Of a DNA stretch of 64,000 bases, positions 34,401 through 42,469 are shown piece after piece. The position numbers were made by a program, and so were the translations under genes. Below the pieces are notes generated by a model. It was not told where the DNA came from. It ran no database searches and saw nothing but the letters and a program-made list of their open reading frames with translations. The stretch covers positions 310,001 through 374,000 of the forward strand of contig NZ_NBOF01000004.1 in NCBI RefSeq assembly GCF_002104475.1, in the 5' to 3' direction. This DNA is from Cognaticolwellia mytili. Lineage in GTDB: Bacteria; Pseudomonadota; Gammaproteobacteria; Enterobacterales; Alteromonadaceae. How positions within the stretch are numbered: position 1 is the stretch's first letter; each line of letters opens with the position of its first letter.

Positions 34401-34613
34401 CCTATGCATGGAAATAATATTTCCATTTGCTTCTAATACAGCATTGCTAACAGAAAATGGGTGCCAGTACATTTTATCATTGAGATCAGCGTGTTTTTTG
34501 TTTTCATATAACGCCATAAGAGCAAATAATATTACAAACAGCATCATGATTATAAACCCTGCTGAAATTATCTGCGTTGAGGACTTCTTCTGCGATGTTC
34601 CATCATCTTTCAT
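31428..34613 (-). CDS. Membrane-bound PAS-PAS-GGDEF-EAL protein with a C-terminal zinc-binding-like tail
   Basis: This 1061-residue inner-membrane cyclic-di-GMP protein has two membrane helices (about 14-36 and 195-218) flanking a helical periplasmic sensor of roughly 160 residues. PAS regions follow near 225-370 and 385-500, then GGDEF (about 510-670) with intact RLGGDEF and an RSED inhibitory site, then EAL (about 680-925) with GVEALIRW, MSVNVSS, LDDFGTGYSS, IKIDQSF, IAEGVE and VQGY. Both activities could be alive. The last 130 residues form an extra helical domain resembling the chemoreceptor zinc-binding (CZB) fold: His964, His989 in place of the usual Cys, Lys-Trp at 992-993, and His1019. 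The gene is convergent with the FliA-driven YjfB-like gene. Zinc binding is a guess; the rest is firm. Confidence 0.9.
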   Translation of the reverse strand: MKDDGTSQKKSSTQIISAGFIIMMLFVILFALMALYENKKHADLNDKMYWHPFSVSNAVLEANGNIISMHRYMKDVVLAQNKDALNTAISLVEQHELEVYRHFELIKKRFLGDKDKINFAYRAFVNWKSIRDEVIALKRNSQHQLAADITTGKGAAHVKKLNEKMGGLIDFARNKALEFKNSSQQSYDLSKSYFYFLLIFTILLGAITAIFVILLVRKAEYARKESEERFETLFNNAEVSIWSEDFSAVITALDTLRQQGILDLKKYLHAHIDFAWDLVSMVKVNSVNNATLKLFGAKNQTEFIHNIERTFGSNAIDVFINELCAIWTNQETFLSEATLQTLDGKEIEALISFQPPSSSNNFHNIPISIVDISEHKRNEKKLKLSSRVFSDTHEGIMITDENRVIVDVNPAFSDITGYNHGDVIGKKPSVLSSGRHQIEFYNAMWQEINDQGHWQGEIWNRRKSGEIYAELLTISSLNDSDNHIVNYLGMFTDITNNKRQQERMRRMAHFDTLTGLPNRALLLDRFNQAIAHSIRSNTMLAVCFLDLDNFKPVNDTFGHEIGDKLLIEVAHRLELAVRSEDTVCRLGGDEFSMLLGEIKSTTQCYELLERIIHPISATYFIDDHAINISASIGVSLSPSDGIELDSLLRHADHAMYQAKQKGKNSFQFFDREQLQVTTLQHKKTKEIQHALANQELCLYYQPKVNMASGKVIGVEALIRWQHPSKGLISPIEFLPFIEGTEIEIQVGEWVINSSMTQLKQMNDKGINIEMSVNVSSLQFLNDNFFESLNNAINRHPSINAHYFNLEVLENSTLGNLDKIRNIISACRDELGVSIALDDFGTGYSSLSHLRQLPADTIKIDQSFVRDVLIDPSDFAIIDGVIGLAKSFNRNIIAEGVETTEHGLMLLLMGCDNVQGYAVSKPMPAESLVKWIENYHPNQVWLESKQEEITQQIRRAKQFELILKHWFKNINQWILDDLKKQINLTEMDNHFSKWLRRLEEEQLFEDAWINALVKSYENMHTIVKNIAIKDKININFSITDELSLLDIEFNKALKILASISSN

Positions 34614-34994
34614 AGTAAGCTCTACTTTGCTAATAAAGGTGTTTTTTATAGGCCAATAGTTTTATTTTTCAGGACTTATCATTATATACCATTAAAGTTA
34701 AGGTTAGCCTATGGGTTGTTTGATATTAATACAATTAAAGCTTTATTAGTGTACAGGTGAATGAGTGGTAATATTTTTTATCTATAACATAATTCGTTTT
34801 TTATTGATCTTAAGTACTATTTCGTAGTTATTACTTAGAATTTTATATCAATTTGCGTTTTTCAACTTATTCACATAGTCGTTAAAAGTTAATTTTTGAG
34901 AGCGAACTAGAGATGATAGCCATCAATCCTAGTGTTATTGAGCTTGGTGTGGTTAAATTTAGCCATAAGAAAAAATGGCTAAAAAGGCACGCAC
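34614..34994. other. Divergent region and leader of recC
   Basis: It holds the promoter space of the GGDEF-EAL gene (minus) and the recBCD leader (plus). No strong promoter can be picked. Near recC it contains a possible 34-codon leader frame (34913-35017) and a 9-bp hairpin (34958-34983). Confidence 0.5.
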
Positions 34995-35017
34995 TTGTTC
35001 TACCTTTACCCAGCTAA
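34913..35017 (+). other. Possible leader peptide overlapping the recC start
   Basis: A 34-codon frame begins ATG ATA GCC at 34913 and stops (TAA) at 35015-35017, 22 bases inside recC and in another frame. The ribosome site is poor (GAGAGCG about 10 bases upstream). The encoded peptide has a basic core (HKKKWLKRH). It may be chance, or may couple translation into recC. Confidence 0.25.
34958..34983 (+). promoter_or_regulatory. 9-bp hairpin just before the recC ribosome site
   Basis: Perfect arms TTTAGCCAT (34958-34966) and ATGGCTAAA (34975-34983) with an 8-base A-rich loop end immediately before the AAGG that serves the recC TTG at 34995. In RNA this hairpin would abut the ribosome site. It has no T-run and is not a terminator. 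Confidence 0.45.
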
Positions 35018-38000
35018 CAAAATGGAAAGTTTGTTAGTGTTGCTCGATAAAATTCAGCAAATTTCTCCTCTTCCTGTTTTCGCTCAAGATACCGTTATTG
35101 TGCAAAATTCTGGTATGCAGCATTGGCTCAATATGTCGTTAGCAGAGCAGCGGGGTATTAGCATGAATATGCGCTATGCCTTGCCGTCGCAATATTTGTG
35201 GAATTTGATCCGTAACTTAGCCAGTGACGAAGATGTGCCAGAACAGTCGCCTTACTCGCGTGAAGTTTTAGCTTGGCGTATAGATACGTTGCTGGCGTCG
35301 AATGAAGTGATCAATGATACAACTTACCAAGTGGCCACTACTTATTGGTGTGTAAATCATTCAGGTAGTGAACAAAGTGAAACTTGTCGCGAAAATCATA
35401 GCGAAGCTGAGCAATTAAAGCGTTACCAATTAGCCTGTCAGTTAGCTGATTTATATGAACAATATTTAATATTCCGCCCAGAATGGATACACGCTTGGCA
35501 TCAAGGCGAATTTATCGCTTATGACCAAGCTGATCAAGTTGACGAGCCTTCCACTGGCATGGAAAGCAGCGCTATTTGGCAAGGCAAGCTTTGGCACTTG
35601 TTGGTTAGTGAACAGCCTTATGATCCCCACGAACTGGTCGCGCTAGCCATTAGTAATCTTAATAATATCGACTTAACTGATAAAACAAATCCCAGCTCGA
35701 AGTTACTCCCTCAGCGTTTATCATTCTTCGGCATCAATGCCATGGCGCCATTATGGCTTGAATTTATTAATGCATTAAGTGAAAAAATAGACGTACACTT
35801 CTTCCATTTAAACCCCTGTTACGCGTACTGGGGCGATGTGGTGACTGAGAAACGTGCTATTGAAGCTTGGATAAAAGGCCAAGACTTTACCGTCGACGCT
35901 GATGAAGACGAAAGCTTAACATCAATGGAGAATTTGGCCGATATTAATCGCCAAGTGGGTAATCCACTGCTGGCAAACTTAGGCCAGCAAGGCCGAGAGT
36001 TTATGGCCTTGCTGTACCAATACAGTACGGTAAATATTGATGTTTTTGAGTCAGCCGTTGAAGACATAAATGTCAAAAAAAGTGACAGTGCTCAACCCCT
36101 TGAAACTTCTTTTGAAGAAAAAACTACAAGTAATATTTTAGCGCGAGTACAACAAGATATTCTGTCTTTGTCTGATGCTCGACCTAACGAACAAAAAGCC
36201 GAACAAAAGGCCAATGAAAAGGTTGAAGAAAAATCGACACTCATTGATGATTCAATCATCATCACTAGCGCTCACAGTGCTTTACGTGAAGTTCAAGGTT
36301 TACATGATTGGCTATTGCATCAATTTAATGATGATAAAAGCTTAACACCAAAAGACGTGTTAGTGATGTGTCCGCAAGTTGAGCAATACGCGCCATATGT
36401 TAATGCCGTGTTTACCCGTGGTTGGCAAGATATTGCAGACGAAGTACCGCCACTGCCTTGTTCTATTGCCGACAGGGTGAGTAAAGATGCTGAACCATTA
36501 GTTGCCGCTTTTGCCGAATTATTAAAGCTACCAGATAGCCGTTTTCAGGTTTCAAGTTTAATTGCCTTGTTGCGCTTACCGGCAATGCAAAATCGTTTTA
36601 GCATTAATTTAGAAGCTATTGAAAAAATTACCCATTGGCTTGAAGCCGCTTCAGTGCATTGGGGATTAGATAAAGCACATAAACAACAAATACTAGCGCA
36701 AAGCCAAGCAAAGAGTGGGCATGACTCTAGTACTGGTAATTCTTCTTCAGGTGGTGTTAATGGTACAAGCGATAGCTTTACGTGGCAGCAAGGATTAACT
36801 CGCTTAATGCGTGGTTTTGCTTTTGGTGATCACAGCGTGATTTATCAAGATCAAATGCTGTTACCTAATATTGAAGGTAGTGACAGCGAATTGCTCGGTA
36901 AGCTAATGCTGATTATTGAGCAACTGCAATTATCAGCCATAAGCATGTCAAAAGCGCGTAGTGCCGCACAATGGCAGCAGTTTTTATTCGATTTATTACA
37001 ACAATTGTTTGAAGACGACAATGACAATGGCTTGAGTATTGTGCGCACAGCAACAGAGTCGTTGGTGGAATATTGTCAACATGCTGGTTATGACTGTGAA
37101 ATTAGCTTGTCGGTTATTCGTGATTACTTAAATGCTCACTTTAGTCAGCCCGATCCCGGTCGTCAGTTTATGGTCGGGCAAGTAACGTTTTGTTCTATGT
37201 TACCTATGCGTAGTATTCCGTTTAAAATTATAGCGGTGTTGGGCTTGAACGACGGTGAGTTTCCGCGTCAACGTCAACCGCTAAGTTTTGATTTAATGTC
37301 GACAACACCTGCACAATTGGGTGATAGATCACGCCGTGGTGATGACAGATATTTATTCTTAGAAGCAATTATTTCTGCCAGACGGGCGTTGTATTTAAGT
37401 TTCCAAGGCCGAAATATTAAAAATAATAAAGAACGCCAACCGTCATTAGTACTAAAAGAGTTAATGGAGTACCTTGCTCGTGGTTACGGCTGGCGCTTGC
37501 TTGGCTTAAATGAAGAGGTGGATAAAGAGTCAGGTGAAGCGTTAGCTGAACACATCAGGCAGTTACCGATGCAGGCGTTTAGTGAGCAAAATTACCTTGG
37601 CCGTTATGCAAGTTTTGACGCCAATTGGTTAAATCTAAAACGAGCAAGCTCAGTTCAAGAAACTGATGCTACATTGAACTTACCTGAAGATAATGAACTA
37701 ACTGACAGCGCAGTATTTGATAGTGCTAAAGTGGACAGTGCAATGATGGATAACGCTTCAGCAAGCGATATCGTTCGTTTTTATCAGCACCCAGCCCGTT
37801 ATTATGGCCAGCGCTCACTTTACTTATATTTAGAGCAACATAATACCCTGATTAATGATATTGAACCTTTTGTGCCTGACAGGCTTGATAGTTATCTTTT
37901 AAGACAAGACTTACTCAATTACTATTTGTCGCCATCGCAAAGTAAGCAAAGCTGTGAAGATCTTTTACTAACAGCAAAACTTTCAGGAAACTTACCTGAC

Positions 38001-38786
38001 TTACCGACCACTGATGATTTAATTCAAGGCTGGCAGAAAGACAGCGAAGACTTTAGTCACTTCATTCTTAACGAGGTAGCCGCGAATGAAGTTGCTAGCG
38101 TAGAATCAAGTGCAGAAATAGCCATTGAACCGATAGATTGCAGTGTTACCGTCGATTTAAGCGCAAGCAATACGCAGGTTTTTGATACGGATTTATATTC
38201 TGACGCTGAGTTAGAGACCTTAAAAACCGTGCTTCCCAAAAGTGTCACCGTTAATACTAAATTGCTTATTATTGCCGGTAAGTTAGTGTTTTATCGCAGC
38301 AGTAGTGCGAAAGCGAAAGACTTATTCACCTTGTACTTGCATCAACTTATTTTACAAGTTGCTCAAGCGGATGAGTCACAAACACACGCTGATGTTTTAG
38401 GTACGGTAGTTTCAAGCCATGGTTATTATTTTGATACTAAAACGCAAAAGCCAAGCGAGTTTTATTTCAGCGATATTGTTGATGCCAAATTACAATTGCA
38501 GCGTTTAATTGCAACGTTTTATTTAGGTCAGCATCAGCCATTATTACTTAACGGTGATATTGTCGAAAAAATGAGAAAAAGCAAAGTTTTTGAACAAGCT
38601 CAATTTGAACAGTTTTGGTCAGACAGCAACACCTTCCAAGCCTTTGGTGAAGATGCTTACATGCAATACTTTTGGCCAACATGCCCAAACTATGATGATA
38701 TTTCACTGAAGTTACTCAGCTTATACCAACCTATGTTAGATGCCCTACAAGTGGTTAAGTCTTCAGTGAAGAAAGGAGCTAAGTAA
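34995..38786 (+). CDS. recC: RecC subunit of exonuclease V
   Basis: RecC is the Chi-scanning and scaffold subunit of RecBCD, which processes double-strand ends for RecA. The start is TTG at 34995 (MFYLYPANKMESLLVLL), matching the FxVYHSN-type opening of E. coli RecC; AAGG lies seven bases upstream. Family landmarks include GMQHWLNMSLAEQRGISMN, LSFFGINAMAPLWL, CSMLPMRSIPFKIIAVLGLNDGEFPR and DDRYLFLEAIISARRALYLSF. At 1263 residues it is longer than E. coli RecC (about 1120), with low-complexity acidic/Ser insertions near 385-425 and 590-610. The stop overlaps recB by one base. Genes run recC-recB-recD without the ptrA seen in enterics. Confidence 0.95.
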   Translation: MFYLYPANKMESLLVLLDKIQQISPLPVFAQDTVIVQNSGMQHWLNMSLAEQRGISMNMRYALPSQYLWNLIRNLASDEDVPEQSPYSREVLAWRIDTLLASNEVINDTTYQVATTYWCVNHSGSEQSETCRENHSEAEQLKRYQLACQLADLYEQYLIFRPEWIHAWHQGEFIAYDQADQVDEPSTGMESSAIWQGKLWHLLVSEQPYDPHELVALAISNLNNIDLTDKTNPSSKLLPQRLSFFGINAMAPLWLEFINALSEKIDVHFFHLNPCYAYWGDVVTEKRAIEAWIKGQDFTVDADEDESLTSMENLADINRQVGNPLLANLGQQGREFMALLYQYSTVNIDVFESAVEDINVKKSDSAQPLETSFEEKTTSNILARVQQDILSLSDARPNEQKAEQKANEKVEEKSTLIDDSIIITSAHSALREVQGLHDWLLHQFNDDKSLTPKDVLVMCPQVEQYAPYVNAVFTRGWQDIADEVPPLPCSIADRVSKDAEPLVAAFAELLKLPDSRFQVSSLIALLRLPAMQNRFSINLEAIEKITHWLEAASVHWGLDKAHKQQILAQSQAKSGHDSSTGNSSSGGVNGTSDSFTWQQGLTRLMRGFAFGDHSVIYQDQMLLPNIEGSDSELLGKLMLIIEQLQLSAISMSKARSAAQWQQFLFDLLQQLFEDDNDNGLSIVRTATESLVEYCQHAGYDCEISLSVIRDYLNAHFSQPDPGRQFMVGQVTFCSMLPMRSIPFKIIAVLGLNDGEFPRQRQPLSFDLMSTTPAQLGDRSRRGDDRYLFLEAIISARRALYLSFQGRNIKNNKERQPSLVLKELMEYLARGYGWRLLGLNEEVDKESGEALAEHIRQLPMQAFSEQNYLGRYASFDANWLNLKRASSVQETDATLNLPEDNELTDSAVFDSAKVDSAMMDNASASDIVRFYQHPARYYGQRSLYLYLEQHNTLINDIEPFVPDRLDSYLLRQDLLNYYLSPSQSKQSCEDLLLTAKLSGNLPDLPTTDDLIQGWQKDSEDFSHFILNEVAANEVASVESSAEIAIEPIDCSVTVDLSASNTQVFDTDLYSDAELETLKTVLPKSVTVNTKLLIIAGKLVFYRSSSAKAKDLFTLYLHQLILQVAQADESQTHADVLGTVVSSHGYYFDTKTQKPSEFYFSDIVDAKLQLQRLIATFYLGQHQPLLLNGDIVEKMRKSKVFEQAQFEQFWSDSNTFQAFGEDAYMQYFWPTCPNYDDISLKLLSLYQPMLDALQVVKSSVKKGAK

Positions 38787-41700
38787 TGAGTAATGTAATG
38801 AAAAACTTAAATGCTAGTTCAATTGCACTGCAGGGAAAACACCTAATTGAAGCCAGTGCAGGCACAGGGAAAACTCATAACATTACTCGCATATTCCTGC
38901 GTTTATTACTGGAACGGGCATTACCCATAGAGCAAATATTGGTGATGACGTTTACCAAAGATGCCACTGAAGAAATTCGTGGGCGAATTGATGACTTTAT
39001 TCGAGAAAGCTTACATAACTGGGATGATCTAATTGTTGCGGATGAGTATTTTATCGCGCTTAGTCAAAACTTAGCCGCAAATGGTATCGGCGGTGCAGAA
39101 GTTAAAGCACGTTTAACACAGGCATTACTGTACATAGATGAAGCGGCAATTTTCACTATTCATGGTTTTTGTAAACGGGTATTAAACCAATATGCTTTTG
39201 CTAGTGGCGTAAGTTTTAATGCCCAAATGGAAACCGACACTCAAGATATTACCTTAGAAGCTTGCCAAGATTGGTACCGTGTTCTTGCGCTAGGAACAGA
39301 CACATCAGTAACTAATGAAACTAAAACAAGCCATTCAGATTTTAATCTAGTGACTGAGTTTTGGCCTGAGCCCAATAGTTTTATTAGCCAATTCTCGAAA
39401 GCACTCAATGGTCACAACGCCTTAAATGTGCAAGCGCCAGAAAATATTAGTGTTGAATTTAAAAGCTTGGTTGAACAAGCCATTGCTAGCTTAAATCAGC
39501 ATAAAGACATGCTAACCGCATCGCTAATTGATGTTAAAAAGGGTGCAGACAGAGAAAAACGCCAGCAAGAGTTAGATGTACTGTTATCGTGGTTAGCCGA
39601 GCTTTCAGCCGATGTTGAAGGTCAACATGGCAAAATGCCTGACGCCTTTATTGATGGCAGGCGCTTTGCGCGTTCAAAAGTTAAAAGTGAATTAGTGGAA
39701 ATATTTAGTTTTGTGAATGCGGTAAAGAAACAGCATCCTGCATTGGCTAAACACATTAATCGTGCGAAAGCATTATTAGTTGTCAGAATCGGTATTTACC
39801 AAATTCGCGAACAAATTATCCGTAAAAAGCTGCAAGCGAATGTTTTGGGTTTTGACGACCTGATTACCACGTTGAATAATTGCCTCAGTAACGAAAAGCT
39901 AAATGAACAGTCAGGTGAAAGTGATCAGGCATTAGCGAATAGTATCTTCAGCCAATTTCCTGTCGCACTGATTGATGAATTTCAAGATACCGATCCGCAG
40001 CAATTTTCGATATTAAAAGCGATTTATTACCATCAAGCACAAAGCGCTTTGTATATGATTGGCGACCCAAAACAAGCGATTTATGGTTTTCGCGGTGGTG
40101 ATATATTTGCGTATTTATCGGCACGTGACGATTGTGATTATCAATGGCTAATGGATACCAACTGGCGTTCAAGTGCGGAAATGATCACCGGCTACAATCG
40201 CTTGTTTTATGGCAATAGCTTAACAGCGGCAGCGAATGACGTTTTTGGCTATAACATTCCATATCTACCTGTTAATGCATCGCCGAAAGCGGCAGGTAAA
40301 GTCTTTGCAGATAAAGAGTTTAATGCACTTCAGCTTGTGCATTTTAATGTTGAACAAGAAAGTAAATCTGGCAAAGATAAAGCCGTTAAGCAAAGCTATC
40401 GCGCCAATATGGCCAGCTGGTGCGCCAACGAAATAGTGCGCCTATTAGCTTGCCCTGAATTATCAATTGCCAGTGGCGATATTGCGTTACTAGTGCGTGA
40501 CGGCACCGAAGCGGCCAACATTAAGCAAGCATTGAATGATTACGGTTTAGCCAGCGTGTTTATGAGTAATAGAGCCAATTTATTACAAAGTGAACAAACT
40601 AAGCAGTTGCTACAAGTGCTACAAGGCATTTTGTTTTTAGAAAACGATCGGTTATATACCGCGGCGCTAGCAAGCCCGCTAATGGGCTTTAATCGTGAAA
40701 AGTTAATTCAATTGCAGCACGATGAACAACAATGGCAACAGTTAAAAATTAGCTTTGAAAAGTTACGTAACGAATGGCAATTTAAAGGCTTTATCAGTAT
40801 GGCGTTGCAGCTAATGCATCAGCACTTTCATATTGATGTTGAAGCGCATGACAACAGTAAAGCCGACCGAGCCTTAACCAACTTGCTGCATTTATTTGAG
40901 CTGTTGCAAAGTGCTAGCCAGCGCCATCGTCAACCGCAAGAATTACTGTTTTGGTTCGAACAACAAAGTCAGGTTGATAACCCTGAAGTTGAAGCCGAAC
41001 TGCGTTTAGAAAGCGACGAAAACTTAATTCGTATTATCACTCAGCATGGTTCAAAAGGCATGGAATATCCGGTAGTTTTTGTGCCATTTGCTACGCGTCA
41101 TAAAGACCCGCTTAAATTTGGCAATAAGAACGTTAGCTTAATTGAATTTCATGATAAAAACGGCGTGCTGCAACACAGCCTTGATGGTAATGAAGAAGCT
41201 AAGGCGGGCATGGCGGCAGAAGCTTATGCAGAAGCCATTCGCTTATTGTATGTTGCGGTTACTCGTGCTGAAAAACGTTGTTATATTTTAAGTACCGCGT
41301 TTGAACATTTTGATAAATCGCCGCTAGGGAAAACCTTAAAATGGTCAAGCGATACAGATATTGCTGCTGGCTTAGTGCTATTAGCACAAGACAACCCTAA
41401 CGAAATTGCCGTAGAAGTTTTAGATGACTACATGGGCGATACTGAAGCTCAACTACAAGTAGCACATGATGTAAAACCTGACAGTGAACCGTTAGCCAGT
41501 GTTGCGCAATTTAACGGCAAAATTGAACGCGATTGGTGGCTAAGCTCATTCTCGGCGCTAAGCAAAAATTTACGCCATGATGGTGTTTCAGCACCAGATC
41601 GTGATAATCAAGAAGCTTCACCTGTCTCGAATGAATTGGATTATGGCAATAGTGCAATTGTGGAGAGCCGCAATGAATTGCGTTTCACCTTAACCAAGGG

Positions 41701-42469
41701 CGCGCAAACCGGTAATTTATTACATGACATTTTAGAGCACACCGACTTTTCAGCGCCAGATTGGCAAAAAAGTTGTCATTGGCCATTGCTTAAATATGGC
41801 GTTATTGATGTTGCAGAGGGAATTTTATCAGCACAAACGAACGGTGAAGAACTGCTAGTTCAGTGGCTAGAAGAAGTATTGCAAACACCATTTACCGGTA
41901 ATCATCATTTGTCGTTAGCGCAGCTTGAGCAACAAGACACCTTGCGTGAAACTGAATTTTACTACCCAATGCAATCGGCAAGTAGCGGGCAGTTAACAAA
42001 ACTGTTGACCGAACATCGTAATAATTACGCAGAGCCGAATAACGGTGCGAATGCACGGAAAAATCAACGAGTGCACTTACCGTCTTATCAACAGTTAAAA
42101 GGTATGATGCATGGTTTTATCGATTTAGTCTTTCAAGCCGATGGTAAGTTTTATGTTTGTGATTACAAGTCGAGCCATTTGGGTGATCAGTATAGCGACT
42201 ACAGTCATGATGCAATGCGAGAAAATATTGAGAAGAGTCATTATGACTTGCAGTATCTTATTTATTCATTAGCACTGCATCGACATCTTAAATATGCCAT
42301 GGCTGATTACGACCCTAAGTTGCATTTTGGCGGTGTTTATTATTTTTATTTACGTGGCATGAGCGATAAAGCAGAGCATCGAAATTGTGGCGTTTACTAT
42401 CGTCAAATTTCACTGTCAGAATTACAGCAACTTGATGATATTTTTGCCGGAGAAACTACCAATGCCTGA
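38786..42469 (+). CDS. recB: RecB helicase-nuclease subunit of exonuclease V
   Basis: RecB is the slow 3'-5' SF1A helicase and only nuclease of RecBCD. Walker A is ASAGTGKT at residues 23-30. Motif II is LIDEFQDTDPQQF, followed by GDPKQAIYGFRGGD. Motif V/VI regions appear as TQHGSKGMEYPVVFVPF and LLYVAVTRAEKR. The C-terminal RecB nuclease domain carries GFIDLVF and VCDYKSSHLG, with the two Asp and one Lys of the active site. The 1227-residue length is normal. The ATG lies in TAATG with the recC stop and has AGGAG upstream. RecD follows with an 8-base overlap. Confidence 0.97.
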   Translation: MSNVMKNLNASSIALQGKHLIEASAGTGKTHNITRIFLRLLLERALPIEQILVMTFTKDATEEIRGRIDDFIRESLHNWDDLIVADEYFIALSQNLAANGIGGAEVKARLTQALLYIDEAAIFTIHGFCKRVLNQYAFASGVSFNAQMETDTQDITLEACQDWYRVLALGTDTSVTNETKTSHSDFNLVTEFWPEPNSFISQFSKALNGHNALNVQAPENISVEFKSLVEQAIASLNQHKDMLTASLIDVKKGADREKRQQELDVLLSWLAELSADVEGQHGKMPDAFIDGRRFARSKVKSELVEIFSFVNAVKKQHPALAKHINRAKALLVVRIGIYQIREQIIRKKLQANVLGFDDLITTLNNCLSNEKLNEQSGESDQALANSIFSQFPVALIDEFQDTDPQQFSILKAIYYHQAQSALYMIGDPKQAIYGFRGGDIFAYLSARDDCDYQWLMDTNWRSSAEMITGYNRLFYGNSLTAAANDVFGYNIPYLPVNASPKAAGKVFADKEFNALQLVHFNVEQESKSGKDKAVKQSYRANMASWCANEIVRLLACPELSIASGDIALLVRDGTEAANIKQALNDYGLASVFMSNRANLLQSEQTKQLLQVLQGILFLENDRLYTAALASPLMGFNREKLIQLQHDEQQWQQLKISFEKLRNEWQFKGFISMALQLMHQHFHIDVEAHDNSKADRALTNLLHLFELLQSASQRHRQPQELLFWFEQQSQVDNPEVEAELRLESDENLIRIITQHGSKGMEYPVVFVPFATRHKDPLKFGNKNVSLIEFHDKNGVLQHSLDGNEEAKAGMAAEAYAEAIRLLYVAVTRAEKRCYILSTAFEHFDKSPLGKTLKWSSDTDIAAGLVLLAQDNPNEIAVEVLDDYMGDTEAQLQVAHDVKPDSEPLASVAQFNGKIERDWWLSSFSALSKNLRHDGVSAPDRDNQEASPVSNELDYGNSAIVESRNELRFTLTKGAQTGNLLHDILEHTDFSAPDWQKSCHWPLLKYGVIDVAEGILSAQTNGEELLVQWLEEVLQTPFTGNHHLSLAQLEQQDTLRETEFYYPMQSASSGQLTKLLTEHRNNYAEPNNGANARKNQRVHLPSYQQLKGMMHGFIDLVFQADGKFYVCDYKSSHLGDQYSDYSHDAMRENIEKSHYDLQYLIYSLALHRHLKYAMADYDPKLHFGGVYYFYLRGMSDKAEHRNCGVYYRQISLSELQQLDDIFAGETTNA

